Notes: a model not told the origin generated them from the letters alone. DNA of 15,986 nt from Chloracidobacterium sp. UBA6041 (GCA_002427845.1 DIYZ01000273.1:1-15986), one strand, 5' to 3'. Shown: positions 5,823 through 14,506, counted from the first letter of the stretch. Translations and numbers: made by a program.

Positions 5823-5857
5823 AAATGTTAACAACCAGGTGCGAGCCTGTTCCCACC

Positions 5858-6784
5858 TCAGATGATTTCCACTCGGTCCCCAATACGGATCTTGCCGCCG
5901 TTCAGTACGCTCGCATAGACGCCTAAATTCTGATCCGCATCCTTAACAATCGAACGCAAAACACTCGGGTCTTTGGGAAGCTCTTTCTGGGCGTGCGTGG
6001 TCATGCCGCAACGCGCGGTGGGAATTTCGCATTTCAGTTCGACCGACGCAATGCGCAACGTTTTTCCAATCCAGTTAGTCTCAATCAATCCTTCTATTTC
6101 AGGCGCCGTCTCAACCAGAAAATTTGGGCGAAAGCGCCGCACATCCCAAATCGCCGCCGGATTGTTTTTTGACATTGCAAGCAGCGATGCGGTTGTCAGC
6201 ACGTGGATCGGAAAGGCGTCGAAGTATGTGCCCGGCGGAGAAGTAAACTCCAACACCTCGGGCGGCAGAATCGAGATGTCGGGGATGGGCTCGCCGGCTT
6301 CGCGGCTGAACACCTCGCGCAGTGCGACGTTCATGCTGCCAAACCTTGTCAGCGTCGGCAGCATCGCCTGGAAACTTTTGAATTTACTAAGTCGCCCGGC
6401 CAAACGCGAACTGAGTTTCGCGCGGCGGTAATGAGCTTTGTTGCTTGCGGGCTGCAGCGGCCAGAGCGTTACGTCTTTTCCCAACACTTCAGACAAGCGG
6501 GCGTTCACTTGCGGGTCGTTACTGTTGATGCAACTACCATCCGGAAAGCTGATCCCCACCGGCGGCATTGCGCCGTCGTTCGGTTGCTCTTCGTACGCCG
6601 CCGCACACTGCATGAGCAGCGGTATGCGTTTTCCGTTGGTGATTTCGCGAGTCTTTTCGTCTCGCAGCGCCCAACCGCGATCGCCCGGTATTCCGAGCGC
6701 CCCAACTATGCACTCGCTAAGTTTCTCGCCCGCCATCGACTTTACCGGGTGACGCCAAATCTCTTGTATCCTGCCGATGAGCAT
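5858..6784 (-). CDS. MOSC domain protein (mARC/YcbX-like, predicted molybdenum-cofactor binding)
   Basis: The 308-residue product has an N-terminal MOSC beta-barrel domain beginning IGRIQEIWRHPVKSM, with the usual GDRGWALRD and TNGKR elements. A C-terminal MOSC domain contains RPNFLVET and the TARCGMTT motif with Cys259, the position that coordinates molybdenum in mARC/YcbX proteins. It ends NLGVYASVLNGGKIRIGD. Relatives reduce N-hydroxylated or sulfoxide compounds, or use sulfur carriers; the substrate here is unknown. The enzyme is presumably cytoplasmic, since no signal peptide is visible. A TTG at 6796 would add four residues, but the ATG at 6784 is more natural. Neither has a strong ribosome site. 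The gene is downstream of, and on the same strand as, the large propeller gene, 91 bases apart. Confidence 0.88.
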   Translation of the reverse strand: MLIGRIQEIWRHPVKSMAGEKLSECIVGALGIPGDRGWALRDEKTREITNGKRIPLLMQCAAAYEEQPNDGAMPPVGISFPDGSCINSNDPQVNARLSEVLGKDVTLWPLQPASNKAHYRRAKLSSRLAGRLSKFKSFQAMLPTLTRFGSMNVALREVFSREAGEPIPDISILPPEVLEFTSPPGTYFDAFPIHVLTTASLLAMSKNNPAAIWDVRRFRPNFLVETAPEIEGLIETNWIGKTLRIASVELKCEIPTARCGMTTHAQKELPKDPSVLRSIVKDADQNLGVYASVLNGGKIRIGDRVEII

Positions 6785-6807
6785 CTTTTTGACCAATCAC
6801 TAATTAA

Positions 6808-6851
6808 CACCCAAGACCGCAAGGACCCCGCAAAGGAACGCCAAGACCTTC
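6808..6851. repeat. Short-period CGCAAAG-like intergenic repeat
   Basis: The spacer between the propeller gene and the MOSC gene contains ACCGCAAGG, CCCGCAAAGG and ACGCCAAGACC in succession. These are variants of the same word found in the promoter region at 10064-10185. It looks like a decayed short tandem repeat, not a gene. Confidence 0.4.
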
Positions 6852-6875
6852 GCGCTAGCCCAGCAGACGTAGTCA

Positions 6876-9800
6876 CTATCCCTGAATTCTAATCATCGCC
6901 ATTTGCCGTTGTTGCAATAGTGCATTCAACGCGGGCAAATCCCTCGTTTTCAACGCAGACCATTTTGCCAGTTGCTCATCGAGTAATTGGCGATATGTTG
7001 CTACCGCGCTAACGGCCTGAGCAGTCGGAGCGGAATCGGCGCTATCGACTGCCGGCAACAGTGATCCGAGCGCGCCATTTAAAGAAGCGACCGACACTAT
7101 GCCGACCGGCGGATACTGTTGCTCGACGGCAAGCAGATCTGCCGCACTCTTATCAAGTGCATCGATTGAGCCGAGGATTGCTTTTGCACTTGGATCGGAT
7201 GTCAGTTTCGTTTGCAGCGCTTTCAACTGCGCGCGCAAATCGCGAAGCTGTTGCACGGCCGCGTAGCTTTCGTTCAGGCTCTCGATGATTTTCATCTCGA
7301 GCGCGAGCTGTTGACTCAGGGCCAGCGGAGCGACCTTCACGCGCGGATCCATCCTAACTTCCAAAGGCGCCGTGTAGCTGCGGCCGGCGGCCGTCAGTTT
7401 AACCTGATAAATCCCCGGCAAAACCATTGGCCCTTCCGGAAGCATGATTGCGTCTTCGCCATAGGCAGCCGCAATGCTGTACCCGTAGCGCAACGCTTGC
7501 GGCCGCCCATAACGCAAGTCCCAGACGAAACGATTCAGTCTCGCCTTCTTCGATAACGGCGCGGGCGGGTTGAACCAATACGTCGGAAACGATTGCGTAT
7601 CATCGACCTTTCGCTGTTCATCGCTACTGGAAAATTTTCTCACCAGCCTGCCGCCGCTATCCAGAATCTCCAGAGTGACTTCTCCCACGGGCTCAGATTT
7701 CAAGCTGTAATCAATAATCGCGCCGGCAGGAGGATTTTTGCCGGCCGGTGTCTCGGGCGGAAGCGGCGTGTCGTGGGCCACGTTTTTGCGAATTCGAATC
7801 GCCGTAGCCGGGCGAAACAGATGAGCACCGTCTCCAGCAATTTCCCCGTTCATTTCGCGGAGCAGTGAGATGTCGTCGAGTATCCAGAAGGAGCGCCCAT
7901 GCGTGGCGACAACGAGATCATTATTCTTGACTACCAGATCGCGAATGGCAGTGACCGGAAGATTGAGTTGCAACAGTTGCCAGCGATCGCCGTCGTTCAA
8001 GGAAAAGTAAACGCCCAACTCTGTTCCCGCGAAGAGCAAGCCTTTGCGCTTCGGATCCTCGCGCACAGCATGAACGCAAGCGTTTTCAGGAATTCCTGCG
8101 GTGATCTTCGTCCAGGTTCGGCCGGAGTCGTGAGTGCGATAGATGTATGGCCTAATGTCATCCACCTGGTGACGGTCGATGGCGGCGTAGGCACTCGCTG
8201 CATCGTGAGGCGACGCATCGATGAGACTGATCATGCTCCAGGAAGCCAGGCCTGGTGGCGACGCTTCATTCCAGGTCCTGCCTTCGTCACGCGTGAGCTG
8301 CACTAAACCATTATCGGTGCCTACCCAAATCGTTTCCGCAGCGACCGGCGATGGGGCTATGGTATAGATAACGCCCTTTGCGTCTTCCTCTTTTTCACCC
8401 GGTCGCAAGGTGAGATCGGCGCTGATGATTTTCCAGTTTTTGCCGCCATCTAACGTCCTAAAAAGAAATTGCGACGCTTGATAGAGAGCATGCGGCGGCT
8501 GCGGAGAGAAAGCGATCGGCGTGGTCCAGGGATAACGATGCACCACCTTCATCCCTAGTTCGGCTGGTGTAGGCGAGATGTCCTCTACTTGTCCTGTCAG
8601 GCTATTGAAACGATAAAGCTCACCGCCGGTGCTGCCGCCATAAACAATCTGTGGGTTCACTGGATCAGGAAGAATGTAGCCGCTCTCGCCCGCACCGATC
8701 GGATGCCAATCACGAAAAGTGATTAGACCATAATCGCTGCGGCTGATTACCGCGGCTGTGCCACTGTCTTGTTGTGCGCCATAAACCCAGTAAGGAAATT
8801 GATTGTCGACCGCCACGTGATAAAACTGCGCGGTGGGCTGGTTATACCAACTGCTCCAGGTTTTACCACCGTTCACAGTAATAATTGTTCCCTGGTCCAC
8901 CCCCGAGATCATTCGCCGCGGATTCTGCGGATCGATCCAGAGCGAATGATAGTCGTCGCCGCCCGGCGCGCCCCTGATTGCTTTGAAGGTCTTGCCGCCA
9001 TCAATGGAACGATAAAGCGAGACGTTGGAAATGTAGACTGTGTCCGCGTTCTTCGGATCGCTTCTCACTTCACCGAAGTACCAGCCGCGACCGAGAATCC
9101 TCGGTTCTGTGCTTACCAGACTCCAATTGTCGCCGCCGTCATCGGAGCGATACAGACCACTCGCGCTTCCGGCATCGATCAATGCGTAAACGCGTTTGCC
9201 ATGCTGGCCCGCGGCGACGTCAACACCGATGCGTCCGATTTTTACTGCCGGCAAACCATTACCGGTTAACTCCCGCCAAGTCGCGCCGCCATCGGTAGAC
9301 TTGTAGAGGCCGCCACCTGGTCCAGTGATTGGAGCATACGCGACATACGGAGGCCGGCGCACATTCCAGAGCGATGCGAAAACAGTCCTCGAATTATCAG
9401 GATCGTAAGCGAGATCGATCGCGCCGGTGTTTTCATCTTTGTAGAGAACCTTGGTCCAGCTTCGACCGCCGTCGGTGGAGCGGAAAACGCCGCGCTCTTC
9501 GTTTGGACCAAAGCCGTGGCCGAGTGCAGCAACAAGAACAACATCGGGATTCTTTGGGTCGATCAGGATACGGCCAATCTGGCGCGTACCGCTAAGTCCT
9601 AGATATGACCAGCTTCGACCGGCGTCGGTTGACTTGTAAACGCCCGCACCAAATGAAATGTCGGAACGCATATCCGCTTCGCCGGTTCCCACATAGATTG
9701 TGTTTGGATCTGACCTGGAAACGGCGAGCGCACCGATGGAGGCGATTGGTTGACCGTCGAAGATCGGCGTCCAGGTGCGGCCGGCGTCGGTGGTTTTCCA

Positions 9801-10025
9801 AACTCCGCCAGCCACCGCGCCAAAGTAAAAGGTCTCCGGTTCACCGTTAACTCCCGACACCGCCAGCACGCGCCCACCTCGATGTGGACCAATACAGCGC
9901 CACTGCATAGCTGAATAGAAATTGTCTGGAATAGCGGGCGCTGCATTCCGGGTTTGTGAATAAAGAGAAGGGCAGACGACGATCGACGTCATTGCCAGGC
10001 AGAGAATTCGCGCGATGCGAGACAT
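6876..10025 (-). CDS. Large secreted Asp-box (BNR/VPS10-like) beta-propeller protein
   Basis: The 1049-residue product starts with a signal peptide (MSRIARILCLAMTSIVVCPS, cleavage near residue 24). At least ten Asp-box repeats of the S/T-x-D-x-G-x-T-W type follow, for example KTTDAGRTW (77-85), KSTDAGRSW, RSTDGGRSW, KSTDGGATW, RTLDGGKNW and RTHDSGRTW. These blades build sialidase/xyloglucanase/sortilin-like propellers. After the last box comes a beta-rich linker and a C-terminal region of about 170 residues predicted helical (ALSQQLALEMKIIESLNES...). Such proteins are often called glycosyl hydrolases, but no catalytic residues are identifiable, so a binding or scaffold role is equally possible. 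The start is ATG 10025, with AGAGGAA five bases upstream; a TTG at 10052 is the alternative. A broken paralogue lies divergently next door. Confidence 0.88.
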   Translation of the reverse strand: MSRIARILCLAMTSIVVCPSLYSQTRNAAPAIPDNFYSAMQWRCIGPHRGGRVLAVSGVNGEPETFYFGAVAGGVWKTTDAGRTWTPIFDGQPIASIGALAVSRSDPNTIYVGTGEADMRSDISFGAGVYKSTDAGRSWSYLGLSGTRQIGRILIDPKNPDVVLVAALGHGFGPNEERGVFRSTDGGRSWTKVLYKDENTGAIDLAYDPDNSRTVFASLWNVRRPPYVAYAPITGPGGGLYKSTDGGATWRELTGNGLPAVKIGRIGVDVAAGQHGKRVYALIDAGSASGLYRSDDGGDNWSLVSTEPRILGRGWYFGEVRSDPKNADTVYISNVSLYRSIDGGKTFKAIRGAPGGDDYHSLWIDPQNPRRMISGVDQGTIITVNGGKTWSSWYNQPTAQFYHVAVDNQFPYWVYGAQQDSGTAAVISRSDYGLITFRDWHPIGAGESGYILPDPVNPQIVYGGSTGGELYRFNSLTGQVEDISPTPAELGMKVVHRYPWTTPIAFSPQPPHALYQASQFLFRTLDGGKNWKIISADLTLRPGEKEEDAKGVIYTIAPSPVAAETIWVGTDNGLVQLTRDEGRTWNEASPPGLASWSMISLIDASPHDAASAYAAIDRHQVDDIRPYIYRTHDSGRTWTKITAGIPENACVHAVREDPKRKGLLFAGTELGVYFSLNDGDRWQLLQLNLPVTAIRDLVVKNNDLVVATHGRSFWILDDISLLREMNGEIAGDGAHLFRPATAIRIRKNVAHDTPLPPETPAGKNPPAGAIIDYSLKSEPVGEVTLEILDSGGRLVRKFSSSDEQRKVDDTQSFPTYWFNPPAPLSKKARLNRFVWDLRYGRPQALRYGYSIAAAYGEDAIMLPEGPMVLPGIYQVKLTAAGRSYTAPLEVRMDPRVKVAPLALSQQLALEMKIIESLNESYAAVQQLRDLRAQLKALQTKLTSDPSAKAILGSIDALDKSAADLLAVEQQYPPVGIVSVASLNGALGSLLPAVDSADSAPTAQAVSAVATYRQLLDEQLAKWSALKTRDLPALNALLQQRQMAMIRIQG

Positions 10026-10273
10026 AGTGATTCCTCTAATCCAAAGTTTCAATCACGGGAGAAACGTTTACCGCAAAGAATGCCAAGAATTCGCGAAGCA
10101 ACGCAAAAAACTTTCTTCGCAGAACCTTTGCGATACTCTGCGCCGACCTTTGCGCACTTTGCGGCTCAGGTTTTCAACGGTAAATTCACAAGGCGACAGA
10201 AGACTATTCGAATTGATATTATTCGCCGCCGTCCAAAACTACCAAAGCGCCAAAGTTAAAGGAGTCCACGATA
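10026..10273. other. Divergent intergenic region with inverted CGCAAAG repeats
   Basis: This 248-base gap lies between the propeller gene and its broken paralogue. Left words such as TTTACCGCAAAGAATGCC (from 10065) face right words CCTTTGCG, CCTTTGCGC and CTTTGCGG (10125-10163), ending with AACGGTAAAT. Together they make an imperfect inverted repeat of about 120 bases (10064-10185). Any promoters for the two divergent genes must overlap it; none is clear by eye. Confidence 0.5.
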
Positions 10274-11222
10274 ATGTTCAAGACGTCGCTCGACAAGTGT
10301 TACACGTCTGCCTGCCTGGCCGCTCTCTTTCTGCTCGCCGCCATTACTGTTTCCACCTCCGGCCAGGCACAGCAGCGACAAACTTCAACGACAGCGTCTG
10401 CAGCGAACGATGCCGATCCGCTCAAGGCATTGCAATGGCGGTTAATTGGTCCATTCCGTGGTGGCCGCGTAACGGCCGTTAGTGGAGTCGCCTCGCAACC
10501 GTTGGTTTATTACTTTGGTGGTACTGGCGGCGGCGTATGGAAGACTTCCGATGGCGGCATCAACTGGGAGCCCATCACTGACGACTCCGTTTTTGGCACT
10601 GTTTCGGTAGGCGCGATTGGCTTGTCGGATTCTGATCCAAACACAATTTACGTTGGTATGGGGTCGATGGCAAAACGATGACGGAAAGATTTGAAGTGAA
10701 ACCCGATCCTCGTTTAGCAACTTCGCCGGCCGATTATGCGAAACCGCTTGAGTTTGGTTTGAAGATTCGCGATAAGGTGACGGAAACGCACAACGCGATC
10801 ATTCAAATTCGTGACGTGCGCAAGCAGGTGGATGATCTTTTGAAGCGCATCGCGGGCCAGCCCGGTTTCAAAGTGATCAATGACGCGGCCACAACGCTAA
10901 AGAAAAATCTGGCCGCGGTTGAAGAGAGTTTGTATCAAACAAAAAACCAGAGCAGCCAGGATCCTTTAAACTACCCGATTCGGCTCAATAACAAACTTGC
11001 TGCGTTGGCCGGCGTTGTGTCGAGCGCGGATGCGGCGCCCACCGATCAGTCGTATGCCGTATATGACAAGCTAGTCGTGCAGATTGACGCTCAACTCGCA
11101 AAGTTGGCGCAGATCATGAAGACAGATGTACGGTGGCATTTAATCAACTGGTGAGAGACCAAAATATCCTGGCGGTGACTGTAAAGCCGCCGGCAAATTC
11201 GGGCGGAATCACACCGCCCTAA
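10274..11222 (+). pseudogene. Remnant of an Asp-box propeller paralogue: internal deletion and two frameshifts
   Basis: The first frame (10274-10681) encodes a signal peptide and the N terminus of a propeller protein: LQWRLIGPFRGGRVTAVSG, one Asp box KTSDGGINW and NTIYVGMG. This aligns with LQWRCIGPHRGGRV-like sequence of the neighbour at 6876-10025. It then stops. A second frame, entered near 10660, continues VDGKTMTERFEVKPDPR and the helical C-terminal region, equivalent to the last 170 residues of the neighbour. About 765 residues are missing in between. A second frameshift near 11131-11136 moves into a third frame, where AFNQLVRDQNILAVTV ends at TAA 11220-11222. The 5' end keeps a good AAAGGAG site (10258-10264). 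A short secreted peptide might still be made, but the gene is almost surely dead. Confidence 0.85.
11201..11219. repeat. Hairpin between the propeller remnant and the small minus-strand gene
   Basis: GGGCGG (11201-11206) and CCGCCC (11214-11219) pair around AATCACA. It overlaps the last codons of the propeller remnant and lies 23 bases beyond the stop of the convergent small gene. There is no T tract, so a terminator role is only possible. Confidence 0.3.
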
Positions 11223-11241
11223 GCGCCGGGAAATATCGCGC

Positions 11242-11496
11242 TCAGTGAGACAGGGAACTGTTGGCGTTATAGTGACGGGAGGATGCGTCGTCGCGAGAAG
11301 TGTCTTCCACGGTGTTCGCTTGTGCCATTAACCATACGGAAACGTTACGCTTGGCGCGGGCTCCTTCTTGCAGCCTGGTTCCTTCTTCTCGATTGCCCTG
11401 TTCTAACAGATTACAGGCCACCTTGAGCATCGTTGTGGACTCCTTCAGGGCCTCCATCGCCTGTTCTCGGAGTCCCATCGATCGTTGACTACTCAT
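11242..11496 (-). CDS. Small helical protein of unknown function
   Basis: The 84-residue product is not one I recognise. It is highly charged and mostly predicted helical: LREQAMEALKESTTMLKVAC, EQGNREEGTRLQEGARAKRN, followed by VSVWLMAQANTVEDT and a polar tail. There is no signal peptide or membrane segment, so it is likely cytoplasmic. A strong GGGGAGC ribosome site six bases before the ATG and the amphipathic pattern argue that it is a real gene. The opposite strand in the same place also stays open (11300-11488) but lacks a ribosome site. It has its own upstream region and converges on the propeller remnant. Confidence 0.6.
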   Translation of the reverse strand: MSSQRSMGLREQAMEALKESTTMLKVACNLLEQGNREEGTRLQEGARAKRNVSVWLMAQANTVEDTSRDDASSRHYNANSSLSH

Positions 11497-11832
11497 AAAA
11501 GCTCCCCGTCCGTTGTATTATCGAACAATCTTGTCAGGTTATTGAGTTAGAGAGCAAAGCGCATACCGGAATTAGCCACACTCCCTGAAAAGGGCCAGTT
11601 TGCTCGTGCCTGATCCTGGGTGTACCCTATCAGCAGTTCGCAAACAAAGGCCGACGATGTTCTGCGTCTATAGAAACTCTCCCGAATTTCTTGCGCCCCC
11701 TCAGTTAACTGCTCTCGAAAACGCAGCGTTCACTTTCGAAAAATCTCAGTTTATACGGAGTCTGATGACGAACACCTTAAACGAGTTAAAAATCGCTCTG
11801 GGACTCGGTTCCCAACGCGTGAGGAAACGACG
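11497..11832. other. Divergent intergenic region between the small gene and the LecA-like gene
   Basis: This 336-base space holds the promoters of both neighbours. A reading frame at 11600-11836 spans part of it, but the upper section has no ribosome site and unremarkable composition. The palindrome CAGTTAACTG (11702-11711) and the promoter-like pair at 11729-11757 are the only sites I would point to, together with a 23-codon frame at 11764. Confidence 0.5.
11729..11757 (+). promoter_or_regulatory. Possible sigma-70-like promoter for the LecA-like gene
   Basis: TTCACT (11729-11734) and TATACG (11752-11757) are separated by 17 bases; each matches four of six consensus positions. A CAGTTAACTG palindrome lies just upstream and could be an operator. 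Support is by pattern only. Confidence 0.25.
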
Positions 11833-11836
11833 ATGA
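11764..11836 (+). CDS. Possible 23-residue leader peptide overlapping the LecA-like gene start
   Basis: ATG 11764 follows CGGAG by four to five bases and opens a 23-codon frame (MTNTLNELKIALGLGSQRVR followed by KRR). Its TGA overlaps the next start as ATGA at 11833-11836. The arrangement would couple translation of the two. The frame is short and could be chance; no family is recognised. Confidence 0.25.
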
Positions 11837-13044
11837 AAAAATTAATTCTTGTTCTGTTAATTACTTTAGCTTCTATTTCTATTGCATCAGCCGATACGAT
11901 CTATCTGCGCGGCGGCACGACGCTGCGAGGCACCGTGCTTGGCTACATTAACGGCCGGTTTGCGGTGCAGCTGACTGCCGGTGCAACCTTGCCGGAGCGT
12001 CCCACCGACAATCGCACACAGACTACAACTACAACCACGACCCGCACCGTCAGCGCCGGCGAAGTGATTTTCCTGCGCCCGCGCGACATCGAGCGCATCG
12101 AAATTGACGGGCGTTCGCTTGATGACGCACGCTACCAAACGCGCACGGTGGATGTGTCGCTTGGTCCAAACTGGGTAGACAGCGGTGTGGACGTTCGTCG
12201 TGGCGAGAGAGTTAGAGTTGACGCGTCCGGAACCATTTATGCAAACCGTACGCGCATAACCCCGGTTGGCTTGAGTACCACAGACCCGAGTGCGCCATTA
12301 CCGCGCGGTGCGGAAGGGGAGTTGATCGCCGTGATTGGTAATGCCTACGACTCGCCAATCCTCGAGATTGGTTCTGGCCGTGAATTTGTCGCGGACCGCG
12401 ACGGCCGTATTTATCTCACGATTAATCGCGGGTCATACAATGATGCGCGCGGATCTTACAACGTTCGCATACGAAAAGAGGTGGATCTCTCCGCAATGTC
12501 GAGGACTGCCGACGATAACAATCGTAATCCCAACGACAACAGTTCCGATCCATTCGAACTGCCAGGCGCATCGGACACGGGTGCAGCCCCAACGCGTTCG
12601 CGACAGCCTGGAGACTACAATCCAAACAGAGACCAGCGTCGCACGAATGGAACTTTGGAGCGGATCGTTGCCGTGCAGGGTAATCAACCGCGTGGAGCTG
12701 ATACGGGTATCGACCTGCGTACCGGCGATCAAGTCACGATCACCGCGACGGGAAACATAACCGCGGGGCGTCGCGCCGGCGTTGTTTCTCCCGAAGGTGG
12801 ACGCCCGGGCACTGGAGCAGTTTTTGGCGCGGGAACATATCCCGTACCGACGGCAGGTGTCGGCGCACTGATTGGTTACATCGTTTCCAGCAACGGCCAA
12901 ACTTCGCAACCGTTCTATATCGGCAGCCAGTCAACCTTCACCAGTCCGGCTGACGGAAGACTTTTTCTTCTGGTTAACGATGACAACTACAGCGATAACA
13001 CTGGCAGCTTTAGCGCCAGGATTGTCTATCCTGACTATAGATAG
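11833..13044 (+). CDS. Secreted protein with two PA-IL/LecA-like domains
   Basis: The 403-residue product has a clear signal peptide (MKKLILVLLITLASISIASA, cleaved before Asp21). A small beta-rich N-terminal unit (22-93, IYLRGGTTLRGTVLGYINGR) is interrupted by a Thr run at 64-70. Two related domains follow at about 105-215 and 277-400. Each contains LxxGxxVxxxAxGxI, then GxLIxxIG or GALIGYI, and ends with the calcium-site-like NRGSYNDARGSY or NDDNYSDNTGSF. This last pattern resembles the Ca/galactose-binding loop of Pseudomonas LecA. A polar Asn/Asp-rich linker (222-270) joins them. The protein is probably exported to the periplasm or outside and may bind sugars, but lectin activity is inferred. 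GAGGAA seven bases before the ATG supports the start. Confidence 0.8.
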   Translation: MKKLILVLLITLASISIASADTIYLRGGTTLRGTVLGYINGRFAVQLTAGATLPERPTDNRTQTTTTTTTRTVSAGEVIFLRPRDIERIEIDGRSLDDARYQTRTVDVSLGPNWVDSGVDVRRGERVRVDASGTIYANRTRITPVGLSTTDPSAPLPRGAEGELIAVIGNAYDSPILEIGSGREFVADRDGRIYLTINRGSYNDARGSYNVRIRKEVDLSAMSRTADDNNRNPNDNSSDPFELPGASDTGAAPTRSRQPGDYNPNRDQRRTNGTLERIVAVQGNQPRGADTGIDLRTGDQVTITATGNITAGRRAGVVSPEGGRPGTGAVFGAGTYPVPTAGVGALIGYIVSSNGQTSQPFYIGSQSTFTSPADGRLFLLVNDDNYSDNTGSFSARIVYPDYR

Positions 13045-13102
13045 CCTGCAGGTGCAGGGTTTGTCCTGAACCGCAGTTGAATCTGCATCCTTGCTTCATT
13101 GG

Positions 13103-13123
13103 GGGCGGCCATGACGGCCGCCC
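13103..13123. repeat. GC-rich hairpin after the LecA-like gene
   Basis: GGGCGGCC (13103-13110) and GGCCGCCC (13116-13123) form a perfect 8-bp stem around ATGAC. CATTG and CAATG on the outside are complementary as well. It lies 60 bases beyond the stop codon and lacks a T tract, so it may be either a terminator stem or another dispersed palindrome. Confidence 0.5.
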
Positions 13124-13225
13124 TGCAATGCGGCTCCCGCCAATTGAGGTCGGTCGCTCTAATTTCCTAAGCAAAAGCGGTTTTTCGTGACGGGTAAGAA
13201 GGAGCGTGATAAGATTCCCGCCATT

Positions 13226-14341
13226 ATGCATGGGGATGTAGTTATTATTCGGTTAGTTTTTACCGTAATTCTCGTCGCTGCTGGATACGTTCTCAAACCT
13301 GTCGGTGGCGATCCGTGGATCTCAGCAGGCGTCGGCGGGCTCGTCGCGCTCTCTATCATTTTCTTTGAATTAAGAATCCGCCGCGCGAGTTTGAAAACGC
13401 TTATTGGAGCCGCCGTGGGTTCGATCATGGGAATTGTCGGGGCCTACTTGATTGGCTCGCTCATTATGAGGCAGGAATCGATGCCGCATGCGATGCGGAC
13501 TTTCCTTACGCTCGGTCTTGTCTTTTTCATGGCCTACGTGGGCCTGATGGTGGGAGGAGCAAAGGGCGACTATCTCGAACTCTCCGCTCTGGGCGGAATA
13601 CTGACTGATAAAGAGTCGCGGCGTGATCTAAAAATTCTGGATACCTCCGTCATCATCGATGGCCGCATCGCCGATGTGGCCGAGACTGGTTTCCTCACGG
13701 GCTCGCTCATCATTCCGCAATTCATTCTTCGAGAACTGCAACAGGTAGCCGACTCGCCGGATTCATCGAAACGACAGCGCGGGCGTCGTGGCCTCGACAT
13801 GCTCAACCGTTTGCAGAACAACAGTTCGCTGGATATTCAAATTGTGGAAACCGATTTTCCTGCGGTCCGCGAAGTTGATCTGAAGTTGATCGAGCTTGGC
13901 AAACAACTCGACGCTGTGATCGTTACCAATGACTTCAACCTTAACAAGGTATCGCAGCTCCGCGGCGTAAGCGTGCTCAACATTAACGAGCTGGCAAACG
14001 CTTTGAAGCCGGTCGTGCTTCCAGGCGAGGCGATGCGCGTTTTCATTTTAAAAGAAGGCAAGGAATACAATCAGGGGGTTGCCTATCTCGACGACGGGAC
14101 AATGGTCGTTGTGGATAACGCGCGTCGCCTGATTGGCAAGAATGCCGACATCGCGGTAACCAGCGTGCTGCAGACGACCGCGGGCAAGATGATCTTCGGA
14201 CGCCTGTGGGAAGAACCCGAGAACGGCGCGCCCAGCGGCGAACAGCGCCTTAATGGCTCGGCGCGACGGCCGTCACGCGACTCCCGCAGCGGACCCGTCC
14301 CGGTCCGTATCACCGACAGCGAACCAATCACGGAATCGTAG
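13226..14341 (+). CDS. YacL-type membrane protein with PIN and TRAM domains
   Basis: The 371-residue product has four predicted membrane segments (about 6-23, 32-49, 59-81 and 92-110). A cytoplasmic PIN nuclease domain follows with LDTSVIIDGR (Asp139, Asp145), LRELQ (Glu170) and VTNDFNLNK (Asp236), the usual acidic metal-binding set. A TRAM domain at about 270-327 (EGKEYNQGVAYLDDGTMVVV) is a predicted RNA-binding barrel, and a basic disordered tail ends the protein. This is the architecture of Bacillus YacL, whose exact role is unsettled; RNA cleavage is inferred from the PIN residues. In Bacillus yacL precedes ispD and ispF, as here. The start is uncertain: ATG 13226 begins close to the first membrane helix, GTG 13187 would add 13 residues, and neither has a well-spaced ribosome site. 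Confidence 0.9.
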   Translation: MHGDVVIIRLVFTVILVAAGYVLKPVGGDPWISAGVGGLVALSIIFFELRIRRASLKTLIGAAVGSIMGIVGAYLIGSLIMRQESMPHAMRTFLTLGLVFFMAYVGLMVGGAKGDYLELSALGGILTDKESRRDLKILDTSVIIDGRIADVAETGFLTGSLIIPQFILRELQQVADSPDSSKRQRGRRGLDMLNRLQNNSSLDIQIVETDFPAVREVDLKLIELGKQLDAVIVTNDFNLNKVSQLRGVSVLNINELANALKPVVLPGEAMRVFILKEGKEYNQGVAYLDDGTMVVVDNARRLIGKNADIAVTSVLQTTAGKMIFGRLWEEPENGAPSGEQRLNGSARRPSRDSRSGPVPVRITDSEPITES

Positions 14342-14347
14342 GAAAGC

Positions 14348-14382
14348 GAGTGATGAGTGATGAGTGATGAGTGATGAGTGAT
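14348..14382 (+). repeat. Five perfect tandem copies of GAGTGAT
   Basis: GAGTGAT repeats five times without change, beginning five bases after the YacL-like stop codon. It is one of several 7-base arrays in this window, and the only one that is perfect. The remaining bases to the ispD start (14383-14506) show nothing recognisable. Confidence 0.9.
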
Positions 14383-14506
14383 TGGCAGGGAGCGCCACTG
14401 TTTGTTTACTCATTAGTTATTACTTTTCAAAACGTCGCAAATATTGCCCTCCTGACTATGAAGTGACTCTTCTACTCGCTCAACGCTGTTCACTTGTTGC
14501 TTTCGT

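Larger units (their letters stand above)
5479..5857. other. Gene-free convergent spacer of nested palindromes
   Basis: This 379-base space lies between radA and the convergent MOSC gene and encodes nothing convincing. It is built of two adjacent inverted-repeat structures, about 5510-5666 and 5685-5822, plus a near-perfect palindrome at 5741-5768. There is no clear hairpin-plus-T-run terminator, although the palindromes might stop transcription from both sides. Confidence 0.7.

Noticed and set aside
6203..6892. 229-residue + strand frame antisense to the MOSC gene
   Set aside because: It is antisense to a well-supported protein, has no family similarity and no ribosome site.
10678..11154. 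Independent 158-residue protein starting at ATG 10678
   Set aside because: It matches only the C-terminal helical region of the neighbouring propeller protein. Its frame is homologous upstream of the ATG to the deletion junction, so it is part of the pseudogene.
11600..11763. Upper part of a 78-residue frame before the LecA-like gene
   Set aside because: No ribosome site or recognisable sequence. Only the last 23 codons have a plausible start signal.
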